Below the pieces are notes generated by a model. That model ran no database searches. It was not told where the DNA came from and worked only from the letters and a program-made list of their open reading frames with translations. Of a stretch of DNA of 64,000 bases, positions 28,083 through 36,356 are shown piece by piece. Position 1 is the stretch's first letter. Each line of letters begins with the position of its first letter. Origin of the DNA: Pengzhenrongella sp031582905 (GTDB lineage: Bacteria > Actinomycetota > Actinomycetes > Actinomycetales > Cellulomonadaceae). Both the position numbers and the translations under genes were made by a program. The DNA lies in contig NZ_CP133990.1 in the NCBI RefSeq assembly GCF_031582905.1, forward strand, positions 868,001-932,000. The letters run 5' to 3'.

Positions 28083-28858
28083 GCGGCGACCTCCTCGTGC
28101 TGGCGCTCGCCGAGGAGGCCGAGCGCGACCCGCTTGAGCTCGACGAACTGTGCCGAGGTGACGACCGACGGCTTGCGTGGCCGGTCGAGGGGGACGTCGA
28201 GCTTCGCGATCACGCGGCCGGGCCGCGGTGACATGACGTAGACGGTGTCGGAGAGGTATACGGCCTCGTCGACGTCGTGGGTCACGAACACCACCGTCTT
28301 GCCCAGGTCGTCCCAGAGGTCCAGCAGCCACTCCTGCATCTGGGCCCGGGTGAGGGCGTCGAGCGCACCGAACGGCTCGTCGAGCAGGATGACGTCGCGG
28401 TTGAACAGGATCGTGCGGAGCAGGGCGGCGCGCTGCCGCATGCCGCCGGAGAGCTGCGCCGGGTACCGGTCCTCGAACCCGCCGAGCCCGTACAGCGACA
28501 GGAAGCGGCGTGCCAGGGGCTCGCGTTCCTTGCGCCCCACGCCGGCGACCTCGAGGCCGAGCGCGACGTTGCCGAGGATCGTCCGCCACGGCAGGAGCAG
28601 GTCCTTCTGCAGCATGTAGCCGACCCGGCCCTGGTGGCCGGTGCAGTCCTCACCGTCGAGCCGGACCCGCCCGGCGGTCGGGTGGTCGAGCCCGGCGATG
28701 AGGTTGAACAGCGTGCTCTTGCCGCACCCGCTCGGCCCGATGATCGAGGTGAACGACCCGGACGGGATGTCCAGCGTGGTGCCGTCCAGCGCCACCACCG
28801 TCGAGCCCTCCGGCGACGGGAAGTGGCGCGTGAGCTCCTCGACCTGGAGCCGGCTCAC
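28079..28858 (-). CDS. ABC transporter ATP-binding protein (SsuB-like)
   Basis: A 259-residue ATPase of the nitrate/sulfonate/taurine importer class. Walker A GPSGCGKST is at residues 41-49, the Q-loop in GYMLQKDLLLPW near 90, signature LSGGMRQRAALLRT near 139, Walker B VILLDEPFGALD near 160, H-loop FVTHDVDEA near 195. GTG 28858 overlaps the upstream stop as GTGA, and its own stop overlaps the permease start, so all three are translation-coupled. Together with the permease and the 27066 lipoprotein it forms one importer. Confidence 0.92.
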   Translation of the reverse strand: MSRLQVEELTRHFPSPEGSTVVALDGTTLDIPSGSFTSIIGPSGCGKSTLFNLIAGLDHPTAGRVRLDGEDCTGHQGRVGYMLQKDLLLPWRTILGNVALGLEVAGVGRKEREPLARRFLSLYGLGGFEDRYPAQLSGGMRQRAALLRTILFNRDVILLDEPFGALDALTRAQMQEWLLDLWDDLGKTVVFVTHDVDEAVYLSDTVYVMSPRPGRVIAKLDVPLDRPRKPSVVTSAQFVELKRVALGLLGERQHEEVAA

Positions 28859-29628
28859 GTGAGCGCCCCGGCGAGCTCGGCGACCGGCGACTCGGCGGCC
28901 GGTGACTCGGCGGGCGCGATCTGCCCGGCGAAGACTTCGTCGGGCAGGGTGGCGACGTAGTCGAGCGTCGTGTCGAGGGACACCACGTCGGCGTACTTGG
29001 CGTTCATGTCGAAGAGGTTGATCGCGTGCGAGGCCTGGCCGCGGTCGAAGCAGCCCTCCTCCACGACCGCGACGTTGATGTTGTGGTTGAACGCGTCGAG
29101 CACGGACGCCCGTACGCACCCGCTGGTCGTCGTCCCGACCACCAGGAGCGTGTCCACCTCGAGCTCCATGAGCAGGGCGAGCAGCCCGGTGCCGAAGAAG
29201 GCGCTCGGCTTGGACTTGCGGAACAGGACGTCGCGCTCCTGCGGTGCGATCTCGCGGACGATGTCCGTGCCGACGAAGCCGGGCACGTGCGGCTTCTCCC
29301 CGGCGCGGCTCGTGCGCCACAGACCGCGACCCAGGCCGTCCGGTCGGGGCTCCTCCCCGGTCGTGTAGAAGATCGGCAGCGAGTGCGCGCGGGCGGCGTC
29401 GAGCAGGGTCTTGATCGCCGCGACGCCCTCCCAGCCCTCCTCGCCGCAGCTGTTGCGCCACAGCGCGGCGGACTCGAGGATCGGCGCCGGCTCGTGCCCG
29501 ACGAAGTCGTAGTTGACGTCGATGACGAGCACGGCGGGACGCGAGCCGAAGCCCCGCGTCGCCCCGTAGCCGGACGTCGCGTAGACGGCGCGATCACGCT
29601 CGGTGATGAAGGGGTCCCAGACGGCCAT
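28855..29628 (-). CDS. Isochorismatase-family amidohydrolase (N-carbamoylsarcosine amidase-like)
   Basis: A 257-residue cysteine hydrolase. The Asp-Lys-Cys triad is visible: Asp37 in AVLVIDVNYDF, Lys in FRKSKPSAFFGTGL near 140, Cys in TTTSGCVRASVLDAFNHN near 170. Its length and SAFFGTGL loop resemble N-carbamoylsarcosine amidase and related ureido/amide hydrolases more than classical isochorismatase. It leads the operon: ATPase, permease, binding lipoprotein, MFS transporter and amidase follow. The likely job is the first cleavage of the imported compound, releasing carbamate/ammonia. The exact substrate is inferred only by family. Confidence 0.82.
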   Translation of the reverse strand: MAVWDPFITERDRAVYATSGYGATRGFGSRPAVLVIDVNYDFVGHEPAPILESAALWRNSCGEEGWEGVAAIKTLLDAARAHSLPIFYTTGEEPRPDGLGRGLWRTSRAGEKPHVPGFVGTDIVREIAPQERDVLFRKSKPSAFFGTGLLALLMELEVDTLLVVGTTTSGCVRASVLDAFNHNINVAVVEEGCFDRGQASHAINLFDMNAKYADVVSLDTTLDYVATLPDEVFAGQIAPAESPAAESPVAELAGALT

Positions 29629-29770
29629 GGTGGTCTGCCTCTCGATCGTCGTGGCCCGCCGACCGGGGTGGTCGGCTGGCTGGTGACGAACGTAGGCAGG
29701 GCGCGTGTCTCGGCCGTTTCTCGGTCAGGTCCCGTCGGTTACGCCGCTCGGCCAGTCATCGTCCACGCCT

Positions 29771-29825
29771 TTGACCTGCGGTGATGCCGCCGAGACGACT
29801 CACAACGCCGTTGGGTTAACGCGTT
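29771..29825. promoter_or_regulatory. Divergent operator candidate of the GntR/isochorismatase region
   Basis: The 225 bases between the two divergent starts (29629-29853) contain a TTGACC at 29771-29776 that could be a -35 box and two overlapping palindromes, GTTAAC (29815-29820) and AACGCGTT (29818-29825). The palindromes are 29 bases before the GntR start and fit an autoregulatory GntR site. Evidence is positional only. Confidence 0.35.
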
Positions 29826-29853
29826 CGTAAGACGGAGACGCCACACTCGCGTC

Positions 29854-30882
29854 ATGTCCGCGACCGCAGGACGCCCGAGGCGCGCAACCGCTGACATCGG
29901 AGCGGGTCCTCCTGCGTCCCCTCCCGGCCGTCGGCGCCCGCCGGCGCCCGCCTCCCGCGCCGGCCGGCAGGACGTCGTCGACACGGCGGCGGCGGTCCGG
30001 GACCTCCTGCGCGCGGCTCTCCTGCGGGGGATGTACGACGAGCAGGCGCTGCCGGACGAGGGGGAGCTGCAGCACACGTACCGGGCGAGCCGGGGAGCGG
30101 TCCGTGCGGCACTGGAGCTGCTGCGCGATGAAGGGCTGGTCGAGCGGATGCGCGGGGCCGGGACGTTCGTCGCGGCGCGCAAGACGATGCACCGGGCCGA
30201 CGGTCTGCACGGGCTGGACCGGCCGCCCGGTGCCGTCGTGCACGAGGTCCTGCTGCGGCAGGTGGTGCCCGCGCACGGCGTTCTGGTGGACATCCTGCGG
30301 GTGCCGCCCGCGAGCCCCGTCCTGCGCCTGGATCGCCGCACCCGGGTGGGGACGGAGCACGTCGCCCTGTGGACGTCCTACCTGCGGCTGCCACTGGCCG
30401 AGCCGCTCGCCGACCCCGCGGCCGACCTCGCCGGGGACTTCTACGACGCGGTCGAGCGTCTGCTGGGCCGGCGCCTGGGCCCCTCGGAGATGACCACCGA
30501 GGCGGTCCTCGCCGACGGGCTCGTGGCGCGGTCGCTGCACATCCCGGTGGGAGCGCCCGTCCTGCGGCTGGAGCGGGTCCTGCTCCTGCACGACGGCGAG
30601 CCGCTCGAGTTCGGCGTGGGGCGGTTCCGCGGCGACCGGCTCACGCTCCGAGCACTCGCCACCGGCACCAGCTCGACGCCGGCTGATCAGCCCGGCTCGC
30701 CCCGCGCCTTGCGCCGCACGATGACCACGAGGTCCACCAGGGCGATGACACCGAGGAGAGCGACCACCGCCACCACCACGGCGGGCGCGTCGGCGGCCGC
30801 GAGCAGCACGGCGGCCACCGTGCAGACGACCAGCCCGAAGCCGGCGAGCACGAGGCGCAAGGTTGGCCTGAGTCCTGGCTAG
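29854..30882 (+). CDS. GntR-family regulator with UTRA ligand domain
   Basis: A HutC-type GntR repressor. Winged HTH at about residues 45-110 (VRDLLRAALLRGMYDEQALP, ASRGAVRAALELLRDEGLVE, RGAGTFVAARKT), then a UTRA effector domain (PVLRLDRRTRVGTEHVALW, PVLRLERVLLLHDGEPLEFG) to about residue 268. The last 75 or so residues are low-complexity Thr/Ala/Arg and overlap a convergent small gene; one lost base near 30640 would give a normal stop at 30684-30686 and a 277-residue protein. Divergent from the isochorismatase/ABC operon, which it probably represses until ligand binds. Confidence 0.8.
   Translation: MSATAGRPRRATADIGAGPPASPPGRRRPPAPASRAGRQDVVDTAAAVRDLLRAALLRGMYDEQALPDEGELQHTYRASRGAVRAALELLRDEGLVERMRGAGTFVAARKTMHRADGLHGLDRPPGAVVHEVLLRQVVPAHGVLVDILRVPPASPVLRLDRRTRVGTEHVALWTSYLRLPLAEPLADPAADLAGDFYDAVERLLGRRLGPSEMTTEAVLADGLVARSLHIPVGAPVLRLERVLLLHDGEPLEFGVGRFRGDRLTLRALATGTSSTPADQPGSPRALRRTMTTRSTRAMTPRRATTATTTAGASAAASSTAATVQTTSPKPASTRRKVGLSPG
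30687..30860 (-). CDS. Small two-helix membrane protein
   Basis: A 57-residue frame from TTG 30860 (or GTG 30851): LRLVLAGFGLVVCTVAAVLL, a short turn, a second helix VVALLGVIALVDLVVIVRRK, and a basic end. The two clean helices with a positive-inside tail and an actinobacterial-looking sequence support a real gene. An AGGA is present but about 12 bases from the TTG. It overlaps the doubtful 3' end of the GntR frame and is divergent from the YefM-like gene. Function unknown. Confidence 0.5.
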   Translation of the reverse strand: MRLVLAGFGLVVCTVAAVLLAAADAPAVVVAVVALLGVIALVDLVVIVRRKARGEPG

Positions 30883-30885
30883 AAT
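30880..30885 (+). promoter_or_regulatory. -10 box of the YefM-RelE pair, leaderless
   Basis: TAGAAT lies 7 bases before the ATG at 30893, so the transcript probably starts at the start codon. No Shine-Dalgarno is seen. Confidence 0.55.
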
Positions 30886-30892
30886 CAGCACG

Positions 30893-31171
30893 ATGCAGAC
30901 CATCCCGCTCAGCGACGCGAAGGACCGGCTCTCCGCACTGGTGGACGAGGTGCAGTCCACTCACGAGGCCGTGACCATCACACGCCACGGTCGCCCGGCA
31001 GTCGTCGTGATGGCGGTGGATGATCTCGAGTCGCTTCAGGAGACGTTGTTCTGGCTGTCCCAGCCGGGGATCCGCGACGACCTCGCCGAGGCTCAGCGGG
31101 AGATCGCCGAGGGTGGCGGACTGAGCTCGGACCAGGTGCGTGCCGAGCTGCGCCGCGCCCGGCGTCCGTGA
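30893..31171 (+). CDS. YefM/Phd-family antitoxin
   Basis: A 92-residue antitoxin: the DNA-binding N-terminus is IPLSDAKDRLSALVDEVQ followed by VTITRHGRPAVVVMAVDDLE, a near-consensus YefM opening. The C-terminal helix region (EAQREIAEGGGLSSDQVRAE) would neutralise the toxin. Leaderless ATG at 30893. Its stop overlaps the toxin GTG (GTGA), the usual coupling that keeps antitoxin in excess. Confidence 0.88.
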   Translation: MQTIPLSDAKDRLSALVDEVQSTHEAVTITRHGRPAVVVMAVDDLESLQETLFWLSQPGIRDDLAEAQREIAEGGGLSSDQVRAELRRARRP

Positions 31172-31452
31172 CAGAGGAGCGCCCGGATGGCTTCACGGTG
31201 CGGCTCACCGCACCCGCCGTCCGCGCCATCGGCCGGTTGGACCCGAAGGTCGCCGACGCGGTGCTGGCGTTCATCGACGGGCCTCTGGCCGACAACCCGA
31301 GCCGAGTCACCGAGCCGTTGACCGGTGAGCTCGCGGGCAAGCGCAGCGGCTACGTGGGCATCGCCTTCCGCGTGCTCGTCGCCATCGACGACGACGCGCG
31401 GATCGTCTGGGTGCTGAAGGTCGCCCACCGCGCCGACGTCTACCGGCCCTGA
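31168..31452 (+). CDS. RelE/ParE-superfamily toxin
   Basis: A 94-residue toxin of the RelE type, an mRNA interferase acting on the ribosome. The conserved pattern is FTVRLTAPAVRAIGRLDPKV, EPLTGELAGKRSGYVGIAFR (the arginine/lysine-rich RNA-contact strand), and a final IVWVLKVAHRADVYRP. Its fold and length (about 85-95) match RelE. It starts at GTG 31168, overlapping the antitoxin stop. Confidence 0.88.
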   Translation: MTEERPDGFTVRLTAPAVRAIGRLDPKVADAVLAFIDGPLADNPSRVTEPLTGELAGKRSGYVGIAFRVLVAIDDDARIVWVLKVAHRADVYRP

Positions 31453-31487
31453 CCGGCGAGGCGATCCGCCCGTGCTGGGATGTCCCC

Positions 31488-32819
31488 ATGGCTGTCGACA
31501 TGCTCCGCCTGCGCATCGAGCTCGAGGACGTCGAGCCGCCGATCTGGCGGGCGGTGCAGGTCCCGACCGACCTGACGCTGGACGACCTGCACACGGTGAT
31601 CCAGGTGGCGATGGGCTGGACGGACAGCCACCTGCACCGGTTCACCGTCGGCGAGCCGTGGGATCCCGCTGCCCGGAGCTTCGTCACGGCGGAGGACATC
31701 GCCGAGGGGGAGCGGGGTGAGCCCGAGAGCGGCGTCGCGATCGGTGCGGTGCTCCGCGAGGCCGGCGACGAGCTGCGCTACACCTACGACTTCGGCGACG
31801 GGTGGAACCACGTCGTGCGGCTGGAGGGGACGACGTCGTCGGCGGACGGTGCGCCTCGGTGCGTCGCCGGGCAGCGCGCCTGCCCACCGGAGGACTGCGG
31901 CGGCGCACCGGGGTACGAGGAGCTGGTCCACCGGTGGAGCCCGTCACGGCGCGCGCTCGCGGACCGCTTCGACGTCGCCGAGGCGCAGCGGCTGCTCCAG
32001 CTCGTGCTCGCCGGGCCCCACGGGGACGGCTCCGCGGCGCCCCTGCCGGGTGCCCCGGCGACCTCCGACCTCCCGTCGCCGGTGGACTCGCTGCCCGAGC
32101 CGTTGCGTGACCTGCTGGCCCGTGCCGGAGGACCGCACCGGGCGGCGTTGGTCAGCCTCGTGGAGGCGGCGCGGGTGGACCGGCCGGCACTGGTGGACGT
32201 CGCGACGGCGGCGCGGATGGTGGCGCCGGTGGCGTGGATGGTCGGGCACGTCAGGGTGCGCGGGGTGCCGCTGACGTCGGCGGGCTACCTACGGCCCGAC
32301 GACGTGCAGGCGGTCGCGCACGCGCTGCGGATCGACCGGGAGTGGATCGGCACGCTCAACCGCGAGGCGCACACGGTGCCGGTGCTGCTCTTCCGCGAAG
32401 CCCTGCAGCGCGCCGGGGTGCTGCGGCTCGCCCGGGGACGCCTGCATGCGACCCGCACCGCGGCCGCGCTCGTCGACGACCCGGTCGGCCTGTGGCGGCA
32501 CCTCGCCGAGCGGCTGCCCGTCGGCCAGGGCGCCGCGCGCGACGCCGGCCTGCTCGTCCTGCTCCGCATCGCCGGGCACGACGGCGGGTCGTCCCCCGTC
32601 GACGAGGCCGCGGCGATGGCCGCTCTCGGGTGGCGGCACCGCGACGGCGGCGCGCTCGTCCCGGGCGACGTGAGCGGGCTCGCGGAGCACACGGTGGCCG
32701 TGCTGCGTCGGTGTGGTGCCTTCGGTGACCCGGGCGCGGGCGCGGGCGTAGGCCGGTCGACCGTCCCGACGCCCGAGGGGTCGGCCCTCGCGCGCGCCGC
32801 GCTGCAGAGCTGGCGCTGA
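31488..32819 (+). CDS. Plasmid pRiA4b ORF-3-like protein
   Basis: A 443-residue protein. Residues 1-190 match the pRiA4b ORF-3 family, seen also in proteins linked to IS1096-type elements: LRIELEDVEPPIWRAVQVP, DLTLDDLHTVIQVAMGWTDS, HLHRFTVG, then LRYTYDFGDGWNHVV and CPPEDCGGAPGYEEL. The family has no settled function. The C-terminal 240 residues are helical and of unknown type. It lies 36 bases after the RelE gene on the same strand; no transposase or terminal repeat is nearby. Confidence 0.78.
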   Translation: MAVDMLRLRIELEDVEPPIWRAVQVPTDLTLDDLHTVIQVAMGWTDSHLHRFTVGEPWDPAARSFVTAEDIAEGERGEPESGVAIGAVLREAGDELRYTYDFGDGWNHVVRLEGTTSSADGAPRCVAGQRACPPEDCGGAPGYEELVHRWSPSRRALADRFDVAEAQRLLQLVLAGPHGDGSAAPLPGAPATSDLPSPVDSLPEPLRDLLARAGGPHRAALVSLVEAARVDRPALVDVATAARMVAPVAWMVGHVRVRGVPLTSAGYLRPDDVQAVAHALRIDREWIGTLNREAHTVPVLLFREALQRAGVLRLARGRLHATRTAAALVDDPVGLWRHLAERLPVGQGAARDAGLLVLLRIAGHDGGSSPVDEAAAMAALGWRHRDGGALVPGDVSGLAEHTVAVLRRCGAFGDPGAGAGVGRSTVPTPEGSALARAALQSWR

Positions 32820-32880
32820 GGCCCGCAGCGCGACGCCTGCCCGTGCGGCTCCTGGCCGTGCGGGGCCGGTGGCGTCGACC

Positions 32881-32886
32881 TAGCGT
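32881..32886 (+). promoter_or_regulatory. -10 box, leaderless, of the 32893 oxidoreductase
   Basis: TAGCGT lies 6 bases before the ATG at 32893, consistent with leaderless transcription. No -35 match stands out. Confidence 0.5.
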
Positions 32887-32892
32887 GGCCGC

Positions 32893-33822
32893 ATGCAAGC
32901 CATCGGTGTCACCACGGTCGGCGGTCCGGGGCAGCTGCAGGTCCTCGAGCTGCCGGAGCCGGAGCCGGGCCCCGGCGAGCTGCGCATCGCCGTCCGGGCG
33001 GCCGCGGTGAACCCCACGGACGTGGGACTGCGGGAAGGCATGGGGATCCCCGACGGGCTGGCGCCGCCGTACGTCCCCGGGATGGACGCCGCCGGTGTCG
33101 TGGACGCGATCGGCGCGGGCGTCGAGCTGTCCGTCGGCGACCGGGTCTGCGCCGTCGTGAACCCGCGCCGGCCGCAGGGCGGCGCGTACGCGGAGAAGGT
33201 CGTCGTCCCGGCCACGTCCGTCGCGCGGCTGCCGGACGGGATGGACCTCGTCGAGGCCGCGACCCTGCCGCCCAACGGGCTCACCGCGGTGCGTGCGCTG
33301 GAGGTCCTCGACCTGCCGTTCGCCGGGACGGTCGCGCTCACCGGTGCCGCCGGAGCGGTCGGCGGGTACGCGATCCAGCTCGCCGCCCACCGCGGGTTCC
33401 GCGTCGTGGCGGACGCGTCCGAGCAGGACCGGGACCTCGTCACCGGGCTGGGTGCGCACACCGTGGTGCCGCGCGGACCGGGCTTCGGCGAGGCGGTCCG
33501 CGCGGTGGAGCCCGGCGGCGTCGACGGGGTCATCGACGCGGCGCTCCTCGGGACCGACGTCCTGGCGGGCGTGCGGGACGGCGGCGTGATCGCGGCCGTC
33601 CGCCCGTTCGACGGCGAGCCCGACCGCGGGATCCGGGTCTACCTCGTCACGCCGGCCGACTACCTGCACCGCGGTGACGACCTCGCCGAGCTCGTGCGCC
33701 TCGCCGACCAGGGCGTCGTCACGCTGCGGGTGGCGGCGACGCTGCCGGCCGACGGGGCCGCGGAGGCCCACCGCCGCCTCGCGGCCGGCGGGGTGCGCGG
33801 TCGTCTCGTCCTGACGTTCTGA
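32893..33822 (+). CDS. NADP-dependent quinone oxidoreductase-like protein
   Basis: A 309-residue zinc-less medium-chain reductase. Opening MQAIGVTTVGGPGQLQVLEL, substrate-domain VNPTDVGLREGMGIPDG and VPGMDAAGVVDAIGAG near 60-75, glycine motif ALTGAAGAVGGYAIQLAAHR near 150, and C-terminal VAATLPADGAAEAHRRLAAG near 285. No catalytic zinc ligands. Probably reduces small quinones or reactive carbonyls. Monocistronic and leaderless. Confidence 0.85.
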   Translation: MQAIGVTTVGGPGQLQVLELPEPEPGPGELRIAVRAAAVNPTDVGLREGMGIPDGLAPPYVPGMDAAGVVDAIGAGVELSVGDRVCAVVNPRRPQGGAYAEKVVVPATSVARLPDGMDLVEAATLPPNGLTAVRALEVLDLPFAGTVALTGAAGAVGGYAIQLAAHRGFRVVADASEQDRDLVTGLGAHTVVPRGPGFGEAVRAVEPGGVDGVIDAALLGTDVLAGVRDGGVIAAVRPFDGEPDRGIRVYLVTPADYLHRGDDLAELVRLADQGVVTLRVAATLPADGAAEAHRRLAAGGVRGRLVLTF

Positions 33823-33902
33823 GCCCGGGCTGGGCGCGCGGGACCGGGCCAGCGGAGGCAGGCTGGACGCGTCGCCATCGGTCCACGCGTGAGGAGTTCG
33901 AC

Positions 33903-34148
33903 ATGCCCAGCTTCCTGGTCTCCGGCACCGCCGTCCCGACGTCCGTGACGGGGGACGTGTCCGGCATCGACGACGCCGTGGCGGGCGAGGAGGGCGTCAC
34001 GGTCGAGACCGCGACACGCGGCGTCGACGACGGCGAGGTCCAGTTCACCCTGCGCATCACCGCGCCCGACGCCGACGGCGCGCTGCAGATCGGGCGGCGG
34101 ATCGGTGACCGCCTGAGCCCGGGGTCGAGCGTCACGCTCGTGGAGTGA
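33903..34148 (+). CDS. Unrecognised 81-residue protein
   Basis: A small acidic protein I do not recognise. The sequence alternates strands and a helix in an HMA/ACT-like length: FLVSGTAVPTSVTG, GIDDAVAGEEGVTVETATRG, VQFTLRITAPDADGALQIGR, then SSVTLVE. No cysteine pair for metal binding. GAGGAGTTCGAC precedes the ATG at 33903, so translation is plausible. It converges on the alcohol dehydrogenase gene. Confidence 0.55.
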   Translation: MPSFLVSGTAVPTSVTGDVSGIDDAVAGEEGVTVETATRGVDDGEVQFTLRITAPDADGALQIGRRIGDRLSPGSSVTLVE

Positions 34149-34194
34149 CGCTCCCGTCTCCCCCGGAGGGTCGCCGGGCGCCGCGCCCGCCACG

Positions 34195-35221
34195 TCACGG
34201 CTCGACGAGGACCTTGCCGAACTGGTGGCGGCCCTCGAGCACGCGGAGAGCGTCCTCGACCCGCTCCAGCGGGTGCACGGAGTCGACGACCGGCTCGAGG
34301 CGCCCGGCGCACACGAGCTCCCAGACGGCGTCGAGGTCACCGCGTCCACCCATCGGCGCGCCGAGGATCGACCGGTGGGACTGGTACAGCTCGCGGATCG
34401 AGAGGTCGGGACTGTCACCCGTCGTCGCACCGTACGCGCACAGCCGACCGCCCATCGCGAGGGCGTCGATGCTCGCGCGCCACGAGGCCGCACCGGCGCC
34501 GTCGAGCACGACGTCGACGCCGCGGCCACCGGTCCGCCCTCGCACCCACGCGGCGACGTCGTCCCGGGTGTAGTCGACGCCGCCCGCGGCGCCCAGCGCG
34601 ACGGCGCGCTCGATCTTCCAGTCGGCGCTGCTCGACACGAAGACCGTGGCCCCGGCGAGCAGCGCGACCTGCAGGCCCGCGGTGGCGACGCCCCCGCCGA
34701 TGCCGGTGACGAGCACGGTCTCGCCGGGCCGCAGCCGCCCCGCGGTGACGAGGGCGCGCCACGCGGTCGTGAACGCCACCGGCGACGCGGCGGCCCGGCG
34801 CGCGTCGAATCCGGCGGGCAGGGGAGGAGGCTCCGCGCGGGCGCGACGGCGTACTCCGCGAGCCCGCCCCAGCACTGCTCGCCGAGGTTGCCGTACGCGG
34901 GACACATCGACGTCTCGCCCACCCGGCAGGCGCGGCAGGTGCCGCAGCACAGCGTCGGCTCGACGAGCACGACGTCGCCCGGGGACCAGGCGGTCACCCC
35001 GGCGCCGGTCGCCACGACCGTCCCGACCACCTCGGCGGCCGGGACGAGGGGTACCGCACCGGCCGCATCCCGGGCCCCCGTGACCCGCCCCGCAGGAACA
35101 GGTCCTTGCGGTTGAGCGCCGTCGCGCGGACCCGCAGCAGGACCTGCCCGGAGCTCGGCTCGGGGACCGGCACCCGCTCCAGACCGGCGTGACCCGGCTC
35201 TCGGACGACGTAGGCGAGCAT
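34195..35221 (-). CDS. Zinc-dependent alcohol dehydrogenase (MDR), frameshifted twice
   Basis: About 342 residues after repair. The catalytic-domain opening AYVVREPGHAGLERVPVPEP and LNRKDLFLRGG are followed by the structural-zinc cysteine block CCGTCRACRVGETSMCPAYG near 90-110, then the Rossmann glycine motif VTGIGGGVATAGLQVALLAG near 170. Lost bases near 35086 (restores GARDAAGAVPLVPAAEVVG) and in the run near 34822 (restores LLPLPAGFDARR) break it. ATG 35221 fits homologues; a GTG at 35284 overlapping the Lrp stop would add 21 residues rich in VPA repeats. Last gene of the peptide-use operon. Substrate unknown. Confidence 0.82.
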
Positions 35222-35280
35222 GTCGCCGGGGACCGCCGGAACGGCGGGGACCGCGGGGACCACGGAAACCGCGGGGGCCG

Positions 35281-36345
35281 TCACCGCAGCGTGTCCGCCG
35301 GCAGGGCCACCGGCACCGGGTGCGGCAGGTCCGTGCCGTCCTGCTCGAGCTGCGCACGCCACCACGGCGTCTCGACACCACCGCGCTTGAGGAACACGAG
35401 CTCCATCGCCGCGTTCCACCCCTGCACGCCCTCGAGCTGGGCGAGCGTCGACAGGAAGAACCGGTGGAGCTCGGCGGCGGACGTCGTGATGACCTCGCAG
35501 AACAGGGAGTTGTCGTCGAGCAGGGCGGCCAGGTACCGGACCGACCGGTGGGCCGCCAGGGCGCGCGCGACGGCGTCGAGCCGCGACGGCGCCACCTGGA
35601 CGGTCACCAGCGTCTCGGTCCCCATGCCCAGCGCCGCCGAGCGCGCGAGCGTGACGATGTCGACCCATCCCGCCGACCGCATCCGGTCGAACCGGCGCCG
35701 GACGCTGCTCTCGTTGAGCCCGACGGAGTCCGCCACGGCCTGGAACGTGTCGCGGCCGTCCTGCTGGAGCCGGTCGAGGATGGCCCAGTCCGCGGCGTCC
35801 AGGTGCGGCACGTCCGTCGGCTCCGCGCGGCCGAGCTCGCTCGGGTCGACCGCGTCCGGCAGCTGCGGGTCGCGCCCGGACAGCTGCCGGCTCCAGTCGT
35901 GCGTCACCTTGTACACGGACAGGATGAGGTCGCTGCGCGAGCGCTCGACGCCGTCCACGCCGTGCAGGTCGGTCATCAGCCCGGGGTAGCGGCTGACGCC
36001 GCCGTAGACGACCAGCTCGGCGAAGATGTCGAACTTGCCGGTGACGATGGTGCAGAACCGGACGTCCGGACGCGCCACCAGCGCCGCCGCGACGTCGGCG
36101 TGCGTCCCGGGCGTGCAGTTGATGCGCACCAGGAAGTTGTCGTAGGCGCCGTGCGCACCCAGGGCCGGCACCGCGGTGACCTTGACGACGCCGTCGGCCA
36201 GCAGCTGCTGGCCGCGGCGCGCCACGGTCGTGATGGGGCTGTCGACGGCTTCGGCCACCTTGCGCCAGGAGGCCCGTCCGTCCTGCTGCAGGGCGACGAC
36301 GATCCGGGTGTCCAGGTCGTCGAGCTGCGCGAGCTGTCGGCTCAC
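35281..36345 (-). CDS. Lrp/AsnC-family regulator with two fused units
   Basis: A 354-residue Lrp/AsnC protein containing two complete units in tandem: HTH 1 at about 8-55 (LDDLDTRIVVALQQDGRASW, VAEAVDSPITTVARRG) with a RAM domain to about 170; HTH 2 at about 180-230 (LDAADWAILDRLQQDGRDTF, VADSVGLNESSVRRRF) with a second RAM domain. Normal Lrp is one unit of about 150 residues; fused doubles are known in actinobacteria. It sits inside the peptide operon, 11 bases after the alpha/beta hydrolase, so it most likely senses an amino acid released by the pathway and controls the 43336-43557 promoter region. Confidence 0.88.
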   Translation of the reverse strand: MSRQLAQLDDLDTRIVVALQQDGRASWRKVAEAVDSPITTVARRGQQLLADGVVKVTAVPALGAHGAYDNFLVRINCTPGTHADVAAALVARPDVRFCTIVTGKFDIFAELVVYGGVSRYPGLMTDLHGVDGVERSRSDLILSVYKVTHDWSRQLSGRDPQLPDAVDPSELGRAEPTDVPHLDAADWAILDRLQQDGRDTFQAVADSVGLNESSVRRRFDRMRSAGWVDIVTLARSAALGMGTETLVTVQVAPSRLDAVARALAAHRSVRYLAALLDDNSLFCEVITTSAAELHRFFLSTLAQLEGVQGWNAAMELVFLKRGGVETPWWRAQLEQDGTDLPHPVPVALPADTLR

Positions 36346-36356
36346 CCGCGCCCCGT

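Noticed and set aside
35225..35275. VPA-repeat leader before the alcohol dehydrogenase
   Set aside because: Probably non-genuine N-terminal extension from a GTG at 35284; homologous proteins begin at the ATG at 35221.
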